Part shown: positions 24,665 to 31,957 of the stretch, piece by piece
Position numbering within the stretch: position 1 is the stretch's first letter
Layout: each line of letters opens with the position of its first letter
DNA from: Acinetobacter marinus
GTDB taxonomy: Bacteria; Pseudomonadota; Gammaproteobacteria; Pseudomonadales; Moraxellaceae
Direction: 5' to 3'
Assembly: GCF_900096915.1 (NCBI RefSeq)
Contig: NZ_FMYK01000001.1
Coordinates: forward strand, 186,001 to 250,000
DNA length: 64,000 bases
Notes under the pieces: generated by a model
The model's database searches: none
The model's input: the letters and a program-made list of their open reading frames with translations, nothing else
What the model was told of the DNA's origin: nothing
Made by a program: the position numbers and the translations under genes

Positions 24665-25879
24665 CTAGAAACGATAGCCCAGTTTTAAACCATACGCCCA
24701 AAGACTATTATCAGTAAATTCGGCATCATAATTGCTCGTTCCAAAGTCAGAGGCAGATTGTGATTTGGCATCGCCTAACCAAAAGTATTTCACCCCAAAA
24801 GAAATGTCATAATTCGGTTGCGAATTAAACTTGAGCCCAGCACCAACATTCCAGTAACCATTCACAGGACCTTGGGTACTGACCAATTCCCCAGCGCCAC
24901 TATCCCAACCCACTGACACATTACCGCCCCATTTTTGATTGAGCTTTCGCCCGACCCCAAGGTTTGCCGAAATTTGATCATCATAATACGACACCAATGT
25001 TGTGCCTTTTCCTGTTAAAATTTCTGTAGACTCATACAATTTTGGTGGACGTACTGGGTTTTTATTCCAATCGACCCAGCGCACATTAGCAAAGGCAACA
25101 GTTCCTTTGGCAATTCCAGTTTGCAAGTCGAGATTGACACTTTGTGGTGTGGTCAGCGTTGCAGAAGTGGTTTCTGTACCAAAGTCTATAATCACCCCAG
25201 CAGGTGACTCAATGGCTACAGATTCGGTCATATCATTGACTTTATGGTCGATTTCCGAGCGATAGGTCAGCGCAACTTGTAGTGCAATTTCAGGCACACT
25301 ATAGGCAACACCAGCGAGCCAGCCGTAACCTGTTTCTTTCGGGGCTTTCATGTCATAGTTCATCCACTTGAAGCCTGCACCATGCGCATGCGATTCCGCC
25401 TCAAGGCTTTGCACCACCACGCCACCATAGAGGTTCCAGTTTTTGTTTGGTTGATAGCCGATAATGCTACTAAGACTTTCGGTTTTGACTTTTGAACCTG
25501 TATTGTCATCATTTAGGGTATAGGTTGGTAGGTCTTTGGTTGGATAACCTGCATCGGCACCAAAGGGATGCTCATAGATAAAACCAACTGAAACATGTTC
25601 GCTCGGCTGAAACTTGATTGCTGCGGACGGTGTAACATAAGTTTTGCCAATATCTCCTGTATCTGTTCCTGCGGCAGCGACAAGATCACCTTTATTAAAA
25701 TCATCATTCATTTTTCCTGATAACCTTGGATCAAGAATGGCGATGCCTGCCTCAAAGTAATTCCCTGGTTGTAAAAATGGCAAGATCGATTGTCCCGTAC
25801 GATCGAGTGCTGCTGCGTGAAGCTGTGCAGAACAAAGCATGACAGTTGGGACAATGGTGGAGATAACAGTTTTTTTCAT
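24665..25879 (-). CDS. FadL/TodX-family outer membrane transport protein
   Basis: This is a 404-residue outer membrane beta-barrel with a Sec signal of about 23 residues. It begins after the signal with AALDRTGQSILPFLQPGNYFEAG, a FadL-like N-terminal hatch. Repeating amphipathic strands follow, with a final aromatic SLWAYGLKLGYRF. The family moves long-chain fatty acids and aromatic hydrocarbons across the outer membrane by lateral diffusion. GGAAGGAAT lies 8 bases before the ATG. Its promoter is about 210 bases upstream, giving a long 5' leader. The shared operator links it to the hydrolase gene, so it is a likely uptake channel for that enzyme's substrate. Confidence 0.85.
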   Translation of the reverse strand: MKKTVISTIVPTVMLCSAQLHAAALDRTGQSILPFLQPGNYFEAGIAILDPRLSGKMNDDFNKGDLVAAAGTDTGDIGKTYVTPSAAIKFQPSEHVSVGFIYEHPFGADAGYPTKDLPTYTLNDDNTGSKVKTESLSSIIGYQPNKNWNLYGGVVVQSLEAESHAHGAGFKWMNYDMKAPKETGYGWLAGVAYSVPEIALQVALTYRSEIDHKVNDMTESVAIESPAGVIIDFGTETTSATLTTPQSVNLDLQTGIAKGTVAFANVRWVDWNKNPVRPPKLYESTEILTGKGTTLVSYYDDQISANLGVGRKLNQKWGGNVSVGWDSGAGELVSTQGPVNGYWNVGAGLKFNSQPNYDISFGVKYFWLGDAKSQSASDFGTSNYDAEFTDNSLWAYGLKLGYRF

Positions 25880-26092
25880 ATCAGGATTCCTTCCTAAAGT
25901 GTTTTGCCTAGAATGTTGTGACGGATTATTCACTGGAAATATTCGTGTTGTACTCGGTAATACAGAAGCCATTTTGCGTAAGGCTTAGGCATTAATGATT
26001 CACTTAAAAAATGACAGGCGAGGTTTATGCTCAACATTGTGCGACTTACAATGTATTGATGATGCAGAATCCTTTGCATGTATTTTATTAAT

Positions 26093-26144
26093 GCAACTAT
26101 AGTTGCATCAATTTTTAGTGTAAATATATCAGTCCAACTGATAT
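26093..26144 (-). promoter_or_regulatory. Promoter of the FadL-like gene with two dyads
   Basis: The minus strand carries -35 TTTACA (26124-26119), 17 bases, then -10 TATAGT (26101-26096). The -10 lies in ATGCAACTATAGTTGCAT, an 18-bp perfect palindrome (26091-26108). The second dyad, ATATCAGT-CCA-ACTGATAT (26126-26144), starts 1 base upstream of the -35. The distance between dyad centres is 35.5 bp, identical to the hydrolase promoter. The remaining ~200 bases to the FadL-like start hold no convincing gene. Confidence 0.8.
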
Positions 26145-26247
26145 TTAAGTCAGTTGTAACTAAGTGTAATGATTATTTGATTTGTGATTTTTTAAGTCTA
26201 TTTCAGCTCAGGTGCGTGTCTGAATCTTTTCACTTCCTAATGAATGT

Positions 26248-26997
26248 TTAATTCTTAAGATGCTGTTGGATCGAGGCAATGATCCAGTTGGAAAACTCAC
26301 TGGCGAGATGCCACTGATGACCACTGAGAATGGACGGCAAAATCATGAGCGGAAATTCGACTAATAATTTTGCACGAAAGCCTGTCCCTTCGTTACGGAA
26401 CTGATGCCGTACACCGCCCAATGATAATCCGTTGTCAAGTACCGCCACGCCAGCAAGTTGTAAGTCATAGTTGGGATCAGCTTTTGAACGTAGACTAGAC
26501 AAGTCCTCATAATTAATCAGGAAGCGGGCAGCGAATGGTGAGCCACCATTGGTTTCAACCACTTCTTGTCGTCCATCGACCGTAGAGATGATGTAATGGT
26601 CAGGTGTCCCCGCAAGCATAGATGGTTCGTCATTGATTTTTCCACAATTTTGAAACCATTCAACAAATTGCTCAGCAGAGCCTTGTTCCGAAAGAATCTC
26701 GATCACACAAAAGCGACGACGTCCCAAAGAAAGTTTACCTGTGACTTTACCCATGACATCAGAAAGTTTAATTTCTGTTGCCAGTAATTTTTTTAATCCA
26801 TCGTGACCGAGTTCTTGCTTACGTTTCAGTAATTGCTGATGTAGTTCATCAAGTGTTTGATTTTCATATTTTATTCCAAGTTTTTTCGCAACTTGAATCG
26901 CACGCGCTGTTTCCCATGCAAGAATGTCTTGATTGGGAATTTCTGTGCCATTAATGAATACATGGAGATTCTGGCGGATGTTATGATGTTTTTGCAT
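26248..26997 (-). CDS. Unknown protein of the TetR regulon, possibly PhlG-fold
   Basis: This 249-residue soluble protein has no signal peptide. I do not recognise it firmly. The C-terminal half has a pattern loosely like the PhlG-type neighbour: a DHYI segment, then GVRHQF, a hydrophobic LLVEFPLMILPSILSG stretch, and a closing aromatic helix (FSNWIIASIQQHL). The last His ligand of PhlG is not present there, so it would be a non-catalytic or altered relative if related. The start at 26997 follows the shared bidirectional promoter by about 30 bases; longer in-frame starts would run through the operator. Confidence 0.55.
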   Translation of the reverse strand: MQKHHNIRQNLHVFINGTEIPNQDILAWETARAIQVAKKLGIKYENQTLDELHQQLLKRKQELGHDGLKKLLATEIKLSDVMGKVTGKLSLGRRRFCVIEILSEQGSAEQFVEWFQNCGKINDEPSMLAGTPDHYIISTVDGRQEVVETNGGSPFAARFLINYEDLSSLRSKADPNYDLQLAGVAVLDNGLSLGGVRHQFRNEGTGFRAKLLVEFPLMILPSILSGHQWHLASEFSNWIIASIQQHLKN

Positions 26998-27010
26998 GTG
27001 TTGATACGCC

Positions 27011-27060
27011 TTTACAAATTTAACAAAAGCAACTATAGTTGCATTTAGTTGGGTTGTAAA
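27011..27060. promoter_or_regulatory. Symmetrical bidirectional promoter with single operator
   Basis: The palindrome GCAACTATAGTTGC (27029-27042) supplies a -10 on both strands: TATAGT at 27034-27039 (plus) and 27037-27032 (minus). Each has a TTTACA -35 exactly 17 bases away, at 27011-27016 (plus, towards the TetR gene) and 27060-27055 (minus, towards the unknown gene). One bound repressor dimer would block both. No ATCAG-N5-CTGAT dyad is present here. Confidence 0.82.
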
Positions 27061-27102
27061 GTCATCCTTTTCATTTTTATTAAACGAGCAAGTGAGCTTT
27101 GC

Positions 27103-27699
27103 ATGGAAAATCCGCTTCCAAATACTGAAATTAAACGTCGCCCAGGCGGGCGAGCAGAGCAGATGGTGGCAAAAGTGCATCAAGTGACCTTTGAGCTATT
27201 GCAGACGAAGGGCTATGACGACATTGAAATCCCTGAGATTGCCAAATTGGCGGAGGTCAATAAGACATCGATTTATCGGCGTTGGTCGACCAAGCTCGAA
27301 TTGGTGATGGATGTGGCACTTGCGCAGTTAAAAACGGATGTGCCACTGCCCGATACGGGTAATATTCACGATGATTTGTATCAACTCTTGGTCAGTATTG
27401 CCAAAACACTTGAGCAGCCTTTTGTGCAGAATCTGTTTAAAGCATGGCTTGGTTATAGTGATGACACGACCCAACACGCCAAGCAAAATTTCTGGAAAAC
27501 ACGCTTTTTATTGGCGGAACCGATGGTGCTTCGTGCGATTGAGCGTGGTGAGCTTACATCGACTACACAAGCTCGAGATTTTTTAGAGGTGGCTGTTGCG
27601 CCATTGTTTTATTACACCTTGGCATTAAATATTCCCAACACTGATGCGGATATACAAAAAGCAATGCAACGCACACTCATGATTTTTAGTAAAAAATAA
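27103..27699 (+). CDS. TetR-family transcriptional regulator
   Basis: This 198-residue protein has an N-terminal TetR helix-turn-helix (DIEIPEIAKLAEVNKTSIYRRWSTKLELV, residues about 39-67) preceded by a basic RRPGGRAEQM. The C-terminal part is an all-helical ligand-binding domain of TetR_C type, with no recognisable subclass. The plus-strand transcript would start near 27046, so an in-frame TTG at 27049 would be leaderless; ATG 27103 is chosen. It almost certainly represses its own bidirectional promoter and probably the two other copies of the operator. Its inducer would be the substrate or product of the regulon. Confidence 0.88.
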   Translation: MENPLPNTEIKRRPGGRAEQMVAKVHQVTFELLQTKGYDDIEIPEIAKLAEVNKTSIYRRWSTKLELVMDVALAQLKTDVPLPDTGNIHDDLYQLLVSIAKTLEQPFVQNLFKAWLGYSDDTTQHAKQNFWKTRFLLAEPMVLRAIERGELTSTTQARDFLEVAVAPLFYYTLALNIPNTDADIQKAMQRTLMIFSKK

Positions 27700-27844
27700 T
27701 CTCAATCTAGCTCGCTAAATTTTTAATCCATTGTCTTGGCAATGGATCGGGCTTTGTTGTGTCCAGAATTTACTCGCCACCGAAATATTGTACTGATTTG
27801 CTGTATCACACTTGGCTTGATGAGCCAACCAAGAGGATTTGAAG

Positions 27845-28990
27845 ATGAATGTTCGTGCCATCATATTATTGATCACGTTGATGTGTGCAGGTGCGTTGGC
27901 ATCAGGACAATTGTATTTGGTGTTGCCAATCGCCAATGAAACTGCACAATATTATGGGATAAGCACATCTTCGGCATCGTTGATCGGCACTGCTTTTGGG
28001 TTGGCGTATGCCTTTGGTTTTTTGCTCTGGGGCCCAATCTCAGATCGCTTCGGACGTTATCCATCCTTGTTGGTTGGACTGGCTTTAACTGCATCGACAA
28101 CACTATGCGCAGGGCTCATGAAAGATTTCCAACTTCTATTATTACTGCGCATCCTGCAAGGCATCTGTGCTGCCAGTATTCCACCGATTGGATTGGCGCT
28201 ACTAAGCGAAAGTTTATCTGAAAAATTTAAACCGATCGGGCTAGCGATGATGAGTTTTTCATTTATCGTGGCAGCACCGACTGCACAGTATTATGCCAAA
28301 GCAACTGGTTGGCATTTTTCGACCTTGTTGATCGCTGGCGGTGTGGTTTTTGCGCTGTGTTTTTTTAGCTTGATTAGCTTAGGTGCTAAGCATTTTAGCG
28401 GTACAAGTCATCATAAAAATAGTTTGATTGAAAGTTTTCATTTTCTTAAAAATGATCCCTTAATCATCACAGCTTGGCTGACATCAATTACTGTGTTGTT
28501 TGGCTTTGTGATTTTCCAAGCAGAAATGCACGGTACGCTGAATATTTACCATTGGCATGAAAGTCTGTTGAGTGCTTTTACGGTCTGTGGCATGTTGGCG
28601 AGCTTTGTTGCAGGCTCGTTGATTCAAAAATTTGGCGCAACAATGATGACTTGCATTGGCTTGTTGTGTTCAATTTTCGCCATGATGATTACCTTAATCG
28701 TTCCGCAAATGATTGGTTTGGCAATCGTTTTAATCGGCACGGGTACAGCACTGACTTTGTCGAGTATTATCTACATTGTTTCTAGTCGTGCTGATGATGC
28801 TAGTCGAGGAATGGCGATTGCGATTTATTCATTCATTGTATTTCTCGGCGCAAGCCTTGCACCGATTTACGTTGAAATGTTTTCTGTTGGTCTAACCGAA
28901 TTATTTTCTATTCCATTGTTATTGATGCTGTTTTCTATCGTTTTGTTGATCATCGCCCAAAAAAAGACCCGATCAGACTCTGTTGTATAA
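27845..28990 (+). CDS. MFS-family drug/metabolite transporter
   Basis: This 381-residue protein has about twelve hydrophobic segments. The motif A loop GPISDRFGRYPSLL between helices 2 and 3 is conserved, and the following segment (LRILQGICAASIPPIGLALLSES) matches the DHA1-like antiporters. GAGGA lies 8 bases before ATG 27845. It lies 146 bases after the TetR gene, with a weak hairpin (ATCCATTG/CAATGGAT, 27726-27747) between, and no copy of the palindrome. It may be read through from the TetR promoter. Export of a toxic aromatic is one possibility, inferred from position. Confidence 0.85.
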   Translation: MNVRAIILLITLMCAGALASGQLYLVLPIANETAQYYGISTSSASLIGTAFGLAYAFGFLLWGPISDRFGRYPSLLVGLALTASTTLCAGLMKDFQLLLLLRILQGICAASIPPIGLALLSESLSEKFKPIGLAMMSFSFIVAAPTAQYYAKATGWHFSTLLIAGGVVFALCFFSLISLGAKHFSGTSHHKNSLIESFHFLKNDPLIITAWLTSITVLFGFVIFQAEMHGTLNIYHWHESLLSAFTVCGMLASFVAGSLIQKFGATMMTCIGLLCSIFAMMITLIVPQMIGLAIVLIGTGTALTLSSIIYIVSSRADDASRGMAIAIYSFIVFLGASLAPIYVEMFSVGLTELFSIPLLLMLFSIVLLIIAQKKTRSDSVV

Positions 28991-29056
28991 TCGGGAAATA
29001 TGAGAGGGTAAATTGTAGTATGTGGTTACAGTTGATTCGGTTTAAACGAGTACAGC

Positions 29057-30196
29057 TTATTTACCGAGTAATTCACGCGCCACGATTTCTTTCATGATCT
29101 CGTTGGTGCCACCATAGATTTTCTGCACACGAGCATCTACGAACAATCTCGAAATCGGATATTCCTGCATATAGCCATAGCCACCAAAGAGTTGTAACAA
29201 CTGATCCATGACTTCGCACTGTAAGTCGGTGATAAAGCATTTTAAGGCAGCGACTTGAGTGACCGTTAACTGATCTTTGCTATACAAATCAGCACATTGA
29301 TCGACAAAGGCTTGCGCTGCTTGGGCTTTGATATAAGCATTGGCTAAAACAAAGCGGGTATTTTGCATTTGACTTAAAGTTTGTCCAAAGGCTTTACGCA
29401 CCAAGACATATTCTTTGGTCAGCTCAATCGCACCCAAAATCGAGCCAAGTGCAGTCATGGAAATACACAAACGCTCACGAGGAAGTTCCTGCATGAGGTA
29501 AGTGAAGCCTCGTCCCTCTGCGCCAAGCAATGCATTTTTCGGGACTTTGACCTGATCGAAAAATAGCTCAGCAGTATCTTGGCTGTGCAAGCCGATTTTC
29601 TTTAGCGCACGACCTTTTTTCACGCCATCCAACTTGGCATCGACTAATAAAATGGAAATCCCTTTTGCCTTTGCTTGAGGGTCAGTCTTGGTCACTAACA
29701 CGATCAGATCGGCATGGATACCATTAGAGATAAAGGTTTTTGAACCATCAACGATATAATGATCATCCTCAGCAATCGCTTGGGTACGAATCGCTTGAAG
29801 GTCAGAGCCTGCATTGGCTTCGGTCATCGCAATACAGGTCACGACTTCACCTGTTACCATTTTGGGCAACCAATATTGCTTTTGTTCTTCACTACCGATA
29901 TTTTGGATATATGGCGAAACCAACTCACTTTGACCGCCGATCGCAATGGCAAGTGAACTAAAACCCGCATAGGCCGTTTCTTGCACCAACATCAACGAAT
30001 ATTCGATCGGTGCGCCATAACCACCATATTCTTCGGGCACATCGACGCACAAGAAGCCATTCTCACCGAGTTTGTACCACAGCTCACGTGGAATGATGCC
30101 ATCTTCTTCCCATTGCTCAAAATAAGGCGCAACATGCTCTTTTAAGAAGCGTCGGTAATTGTCTCTAAAGAGTTCAAACTCGGTATCGTTTTGCAT
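29057..30196 (-). CDS. Acyl-CoA dehydrogenase, long-chain (LCAD)-like
   Basis: This 379-residue FAD enzyme introduces the alpha-beta double bond in an acyl-CoA. It shows AMTEANAGSDLQAIRT, DGSKTFISNG and FGGYGYMQEYPISR. The C-terminal signature reads YGGTNEIMKE rather than the YEGTxEI of medium-chain enzymes, so the base is expected elsewhere. ELPRERL near residue 245 is the equivalent place in LCAD and isovaleryl-CoA dehydrogenase. Chain-length preference is not certain. AAGG lies 8 bases before ATG 30196. It is transcribed alone. Confidence 0.88.
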   Translation of the reverse strand: MQNDTEFELFRDNYRRFLKEHVAPYFEQWEEDGIIPRELWYKLGENGFLCVDVPEEYGGYGAPIEYSLMLVQETAYAGFSSLAIAIGGQSELVSPYIQNIGSEEQKQYWLPKMVTGEVVTCIAMTEANAGSDLQAIRTQAIAEDDHYIVDGSKTFISNGIHADLIVLVTKTDPQAKAKGISILLVDAKLDGVKKGRALKKIGLHSQDTAELFFDQVKVPKNALLGAEGRGFTYLMQELPRERLCISMTALGSILGAIELTKEYVLVRKAFGQTLSQMQNTRFVLANAYIKAQAAQAFVDQCADLYSKDQLTVTQVAALKCFITDLQCEVMDQLLQLFGGYGYMQEYPISRLFVDARVQKIYGGTNEIMKEIVARELLGK

Positions 30197-30262
30197 AATA
30201 AACCTTCGATAAGTCATTTCAAATCAGCGCATTGCTATAGAAATCACCTTGATCCATCTGAA

Positions 30263-30300
30263 TAAAAAAAGAATGCGGTCGGATTGAATTACCGCATTCT
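30263..30300 (-). terminator. Rho-independent terminator of S3
   Basis: The 10-bp perfect stem AGAATGCGGT / ACCGCATTCT has an 11-base loop and is followed by seven T on the minus strand. Confidence 0.88.
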
Positions 30301-30379
30301 AAAACTGCAAATCCTTAAGCAGAAATGAGGTAAAGATGTTAAAGAGGAAAGGCTCGACTACAACGCACCTCAGTTGCTA
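30263..30379 (-). ncRNA. Candidate small RNA S3
   Basis: The minus strand has a good promoter (TTGCAT 30414-30409, 17 bases, TATTCT 30391-30386) predicting a start near 30379. The transcript would fold GAGGT/ACCTC around a pyrimidine-rich loop with UUUCCUCUUU, then CUGC/GCAG, then the terminator stem. No reading frame of note is present. It lies between the 6S RNA and the acyl-CoA dehydrogenase gene and has no coding gene of its own to terminate. The CCUC-rich loop is complementary to Shine-Dalgarno sequences. Confidence 0.5.
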
Positions 30380-30731
30380 TAAATGAGAATAATGTAAGTT
30401 TAACTTATATGCAAGGTTTTTTGTTCTGCTTTTTAAATGATAGTTTATAAGTCTATAGGGGGGAATTTTAATCTATAACAAAGTGAAAACTTGCTTTTAC
30501 ACAGCATTGTAGGGGGAGGCTTCAGACTGACTAACAAAAATCAAATATCTTATCTAATCGCAAAATAACTTTGTCATTTAAACTGTTGGAAATAATACTT
30601 GGAGAGCTCGAAATATAATGAAAGGTAATGCTGTGTAAGTTTACGAGAGGTATACTTTTTCAAAATATACCAGCTAATGACTGAAATTTGATTTAACTTT
30701 GTTTTGTAACTTGTTGTATTTATTGAAATAA

Positions 30732-30911
30732 ATAACTCCGAAGATGCCGCTACTAGTCGTTACCCTTGAACCCTAAAGTTCAAGGTGGACATGACGTATC
30801 ATTTTTCGGTTTTCTACTCAAGGTAGACATACACCCAAACCATACAGAACATATCCGTAAGTGATGATATCGGCTCAGGGGAATAGACCCGTTGGCAAAC
30901 ATCCCAGAGTT
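30732..30911 (-). ncRNA. ssrS: 6S RNA
   Basis: 6S RNA mimics an open promoter and binds sigma-70 RNA polymerase. On the minus strand the 5' part (CTCTGGGATGTTTGCC), the CCCCTGAGCCGATAT segment, the CCTTGAAC...GGGTTCAAGGGT hairpin, and the 3' GCGGCATCTTCGGAG all match the known gammaproteobacterial 6S consensus. The 5' AACTC and 3' GAGTT ends pair to close the rod. A TATAAT -10 (30923-30918) with a weak TTGTAC -35 places the start near 30911. Location just downstream of zapA on the same strand is the classic position. The 5-formyltetrahydrofolate cyclo-ligase gene that often follows is absent. Confidence 0.93.
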
Positions 30912-31019
30912 GAACTTATTATAACGCTTGATCAAAACAATGTACAAATGCCTTTGTTTAATTTGAGCGCAAATTCAGATGAAAAGACGAACAAATAGGA
31001 CGAAATCCAGATCAACTGT

Positions 31020-31328
31020 TTAACCTTTAGCGGTTTGAATTTGTTCGATTTGTTGATCTAATTCTTCAATCACATCAGCCAGTACATTTTCGCATTGGCT
31101 GTATTGTTGTAACGATTTGTTTAGTTCAACCACATCTTGCATGAGTTGTAGTGCAACCATGACAGCCACTTTTTGATTGTCCATGCGTGGATTGGCGCTA
31201 CGCATCGCTTTAAATTTTTGTTCAAGCAGATCACCAGCGCCACGCAAATCATCTTGTAGATCAGCAGGGCAACCCAACTTATAAACACTATCTAATAGCC
31301 AAATTTCTACTGCGGTATTTTCACTCAT
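31020..31328 (-). CDS. zapA: Cell division protein ZapA
   Basis: ZapA bundles FtsZ protofilaments and stabilises the Z ring. The 102-residue protein has the ZapA fold pattern: a short beta region (VEIWLLDSVYKLGCPADLQDDLRGAGDLLEQK), then a MVALQLMQDVVEL helix and a C-terminal coiled coil. MSENTAVEIW at 31328 is chosen as start because it overlaps the upstream stop codon by 8 bases (ATGAGTGA), giving translational coupling. It precedes ssrS, as in most gammaproteobacteria. Confidence 0.92.
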   Translation of the reverse strand: MSENTAVEIWLLDSVYKLGCPADLQDDLRGAGDLLEQKFKAMRSANPRMDNQKVAVMVALQLMQDVVELNKSLQQYSQCENVLADVIEELDQQIEQIQTAKG

Positions 31329-31893
31329 TGCTGGTACTGTCCTCAAGGTCGAGTTGTTCTGCATGTGGGTGGGCAAGCTGTTGGATTTCTTGGCTATGGC
31401 TGTCTTGTGCCGTACCTAAGATCGCCAAACGCTGAATAATGGCTTCCACTTTTTGTCGTGCCTGTTCATTTTTCTTATGGAGTTGATCACGCATTTGCCC
31501 GAGTTCTTTGAGCTGCAATTGCAAGCTGTCGTTTTGCACACCGAGGTTGTCATAGTCACTTTTCAGTTGGTTTTTCTGAGTGATTAAGGCTTCAAAGCGC
31601 TTACGCAGTTCATTACAACTACTTTCTAGGCGCTGATATTTATCGGACAAGGTTTGATGTTCTTGTTGCAATTGTTGATGACGATCTTTTCCTTGACGCA
31701 GTTCATCAACATGCGCTTGTTGCTGTTGTTCAGCTTGTTTTAATTGCGCCCGTGCATCATCCAACTGACGCTGTAAAGTTTGCGCCGTTTGTGCATGCTC
31801 ATGCTGTTGATTGCTCAGTTTTTGTTGCAAACTTTGGGCGTGTCTGACCAAACTTTGTACTTGCTGCCGTAAATGCTGTAATTGTTCTAACAT
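31321..31893 (-). CDS. Coiled-coil protein in the zapA operon (ZapB-like position)
   Basis: The 190 residues are almost entirely heptad-repeat coiled coil, rich in Gln, Leu, Glu, His and Lys, from MLEQLQHLRQQVQSLVRHAQ to about residue 160, then an acidic tail. Pseudomonas has a much shorter (~70 residue) coiled-coil protein, the TIGR02449 family, at the same place before zapA; this protein may be its enlarged counterpart. No enzymatic motif is visible. A function in divisome organisation is inferred from position and shape. The ribosome binding site is weak at both ATG 31893 and a GTG 15 bases upstream. The divergent neighbour starts 65 bases away. Confidence 0.7.
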   Translation of the reverse strand: MLEQLQHLRQQVQSLVRHAQSLQQKLSNQQHEHAQTAQTLQRQLDDARAQLKQAEQQQQAHVDELRQGKDRHQQLQQEHQTLSDKYQRLESSCNELRKRFEALITQKNQLKSDYDNLGVQNDSLQLQLKELGQMRDQLHKKNEQARQKVEAIIQRLAILGTAQDSHSQEIQQLAHPHAEQLDLEDSTSNE

Positions 31894-31957
31894 AGTGGTA
31901 TCGCACAATGCCTATTTACCCGTTAATATATTAGCAGTATAGAGATTGGAAAGACGA

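Noticed and set aside
25880..26087. Short minus-strand frame (about 49 codons) in the FadL-like leader
   Set aside because: It has no ribosome binding site and no recognisable features; it is best treated as 5' leader.
27726..27747. Hairpin ATCCATTG/CAATGGAT after the TetR gene
   Set aside because: No T run follows on the plus strand, so I did not call it a terminator.
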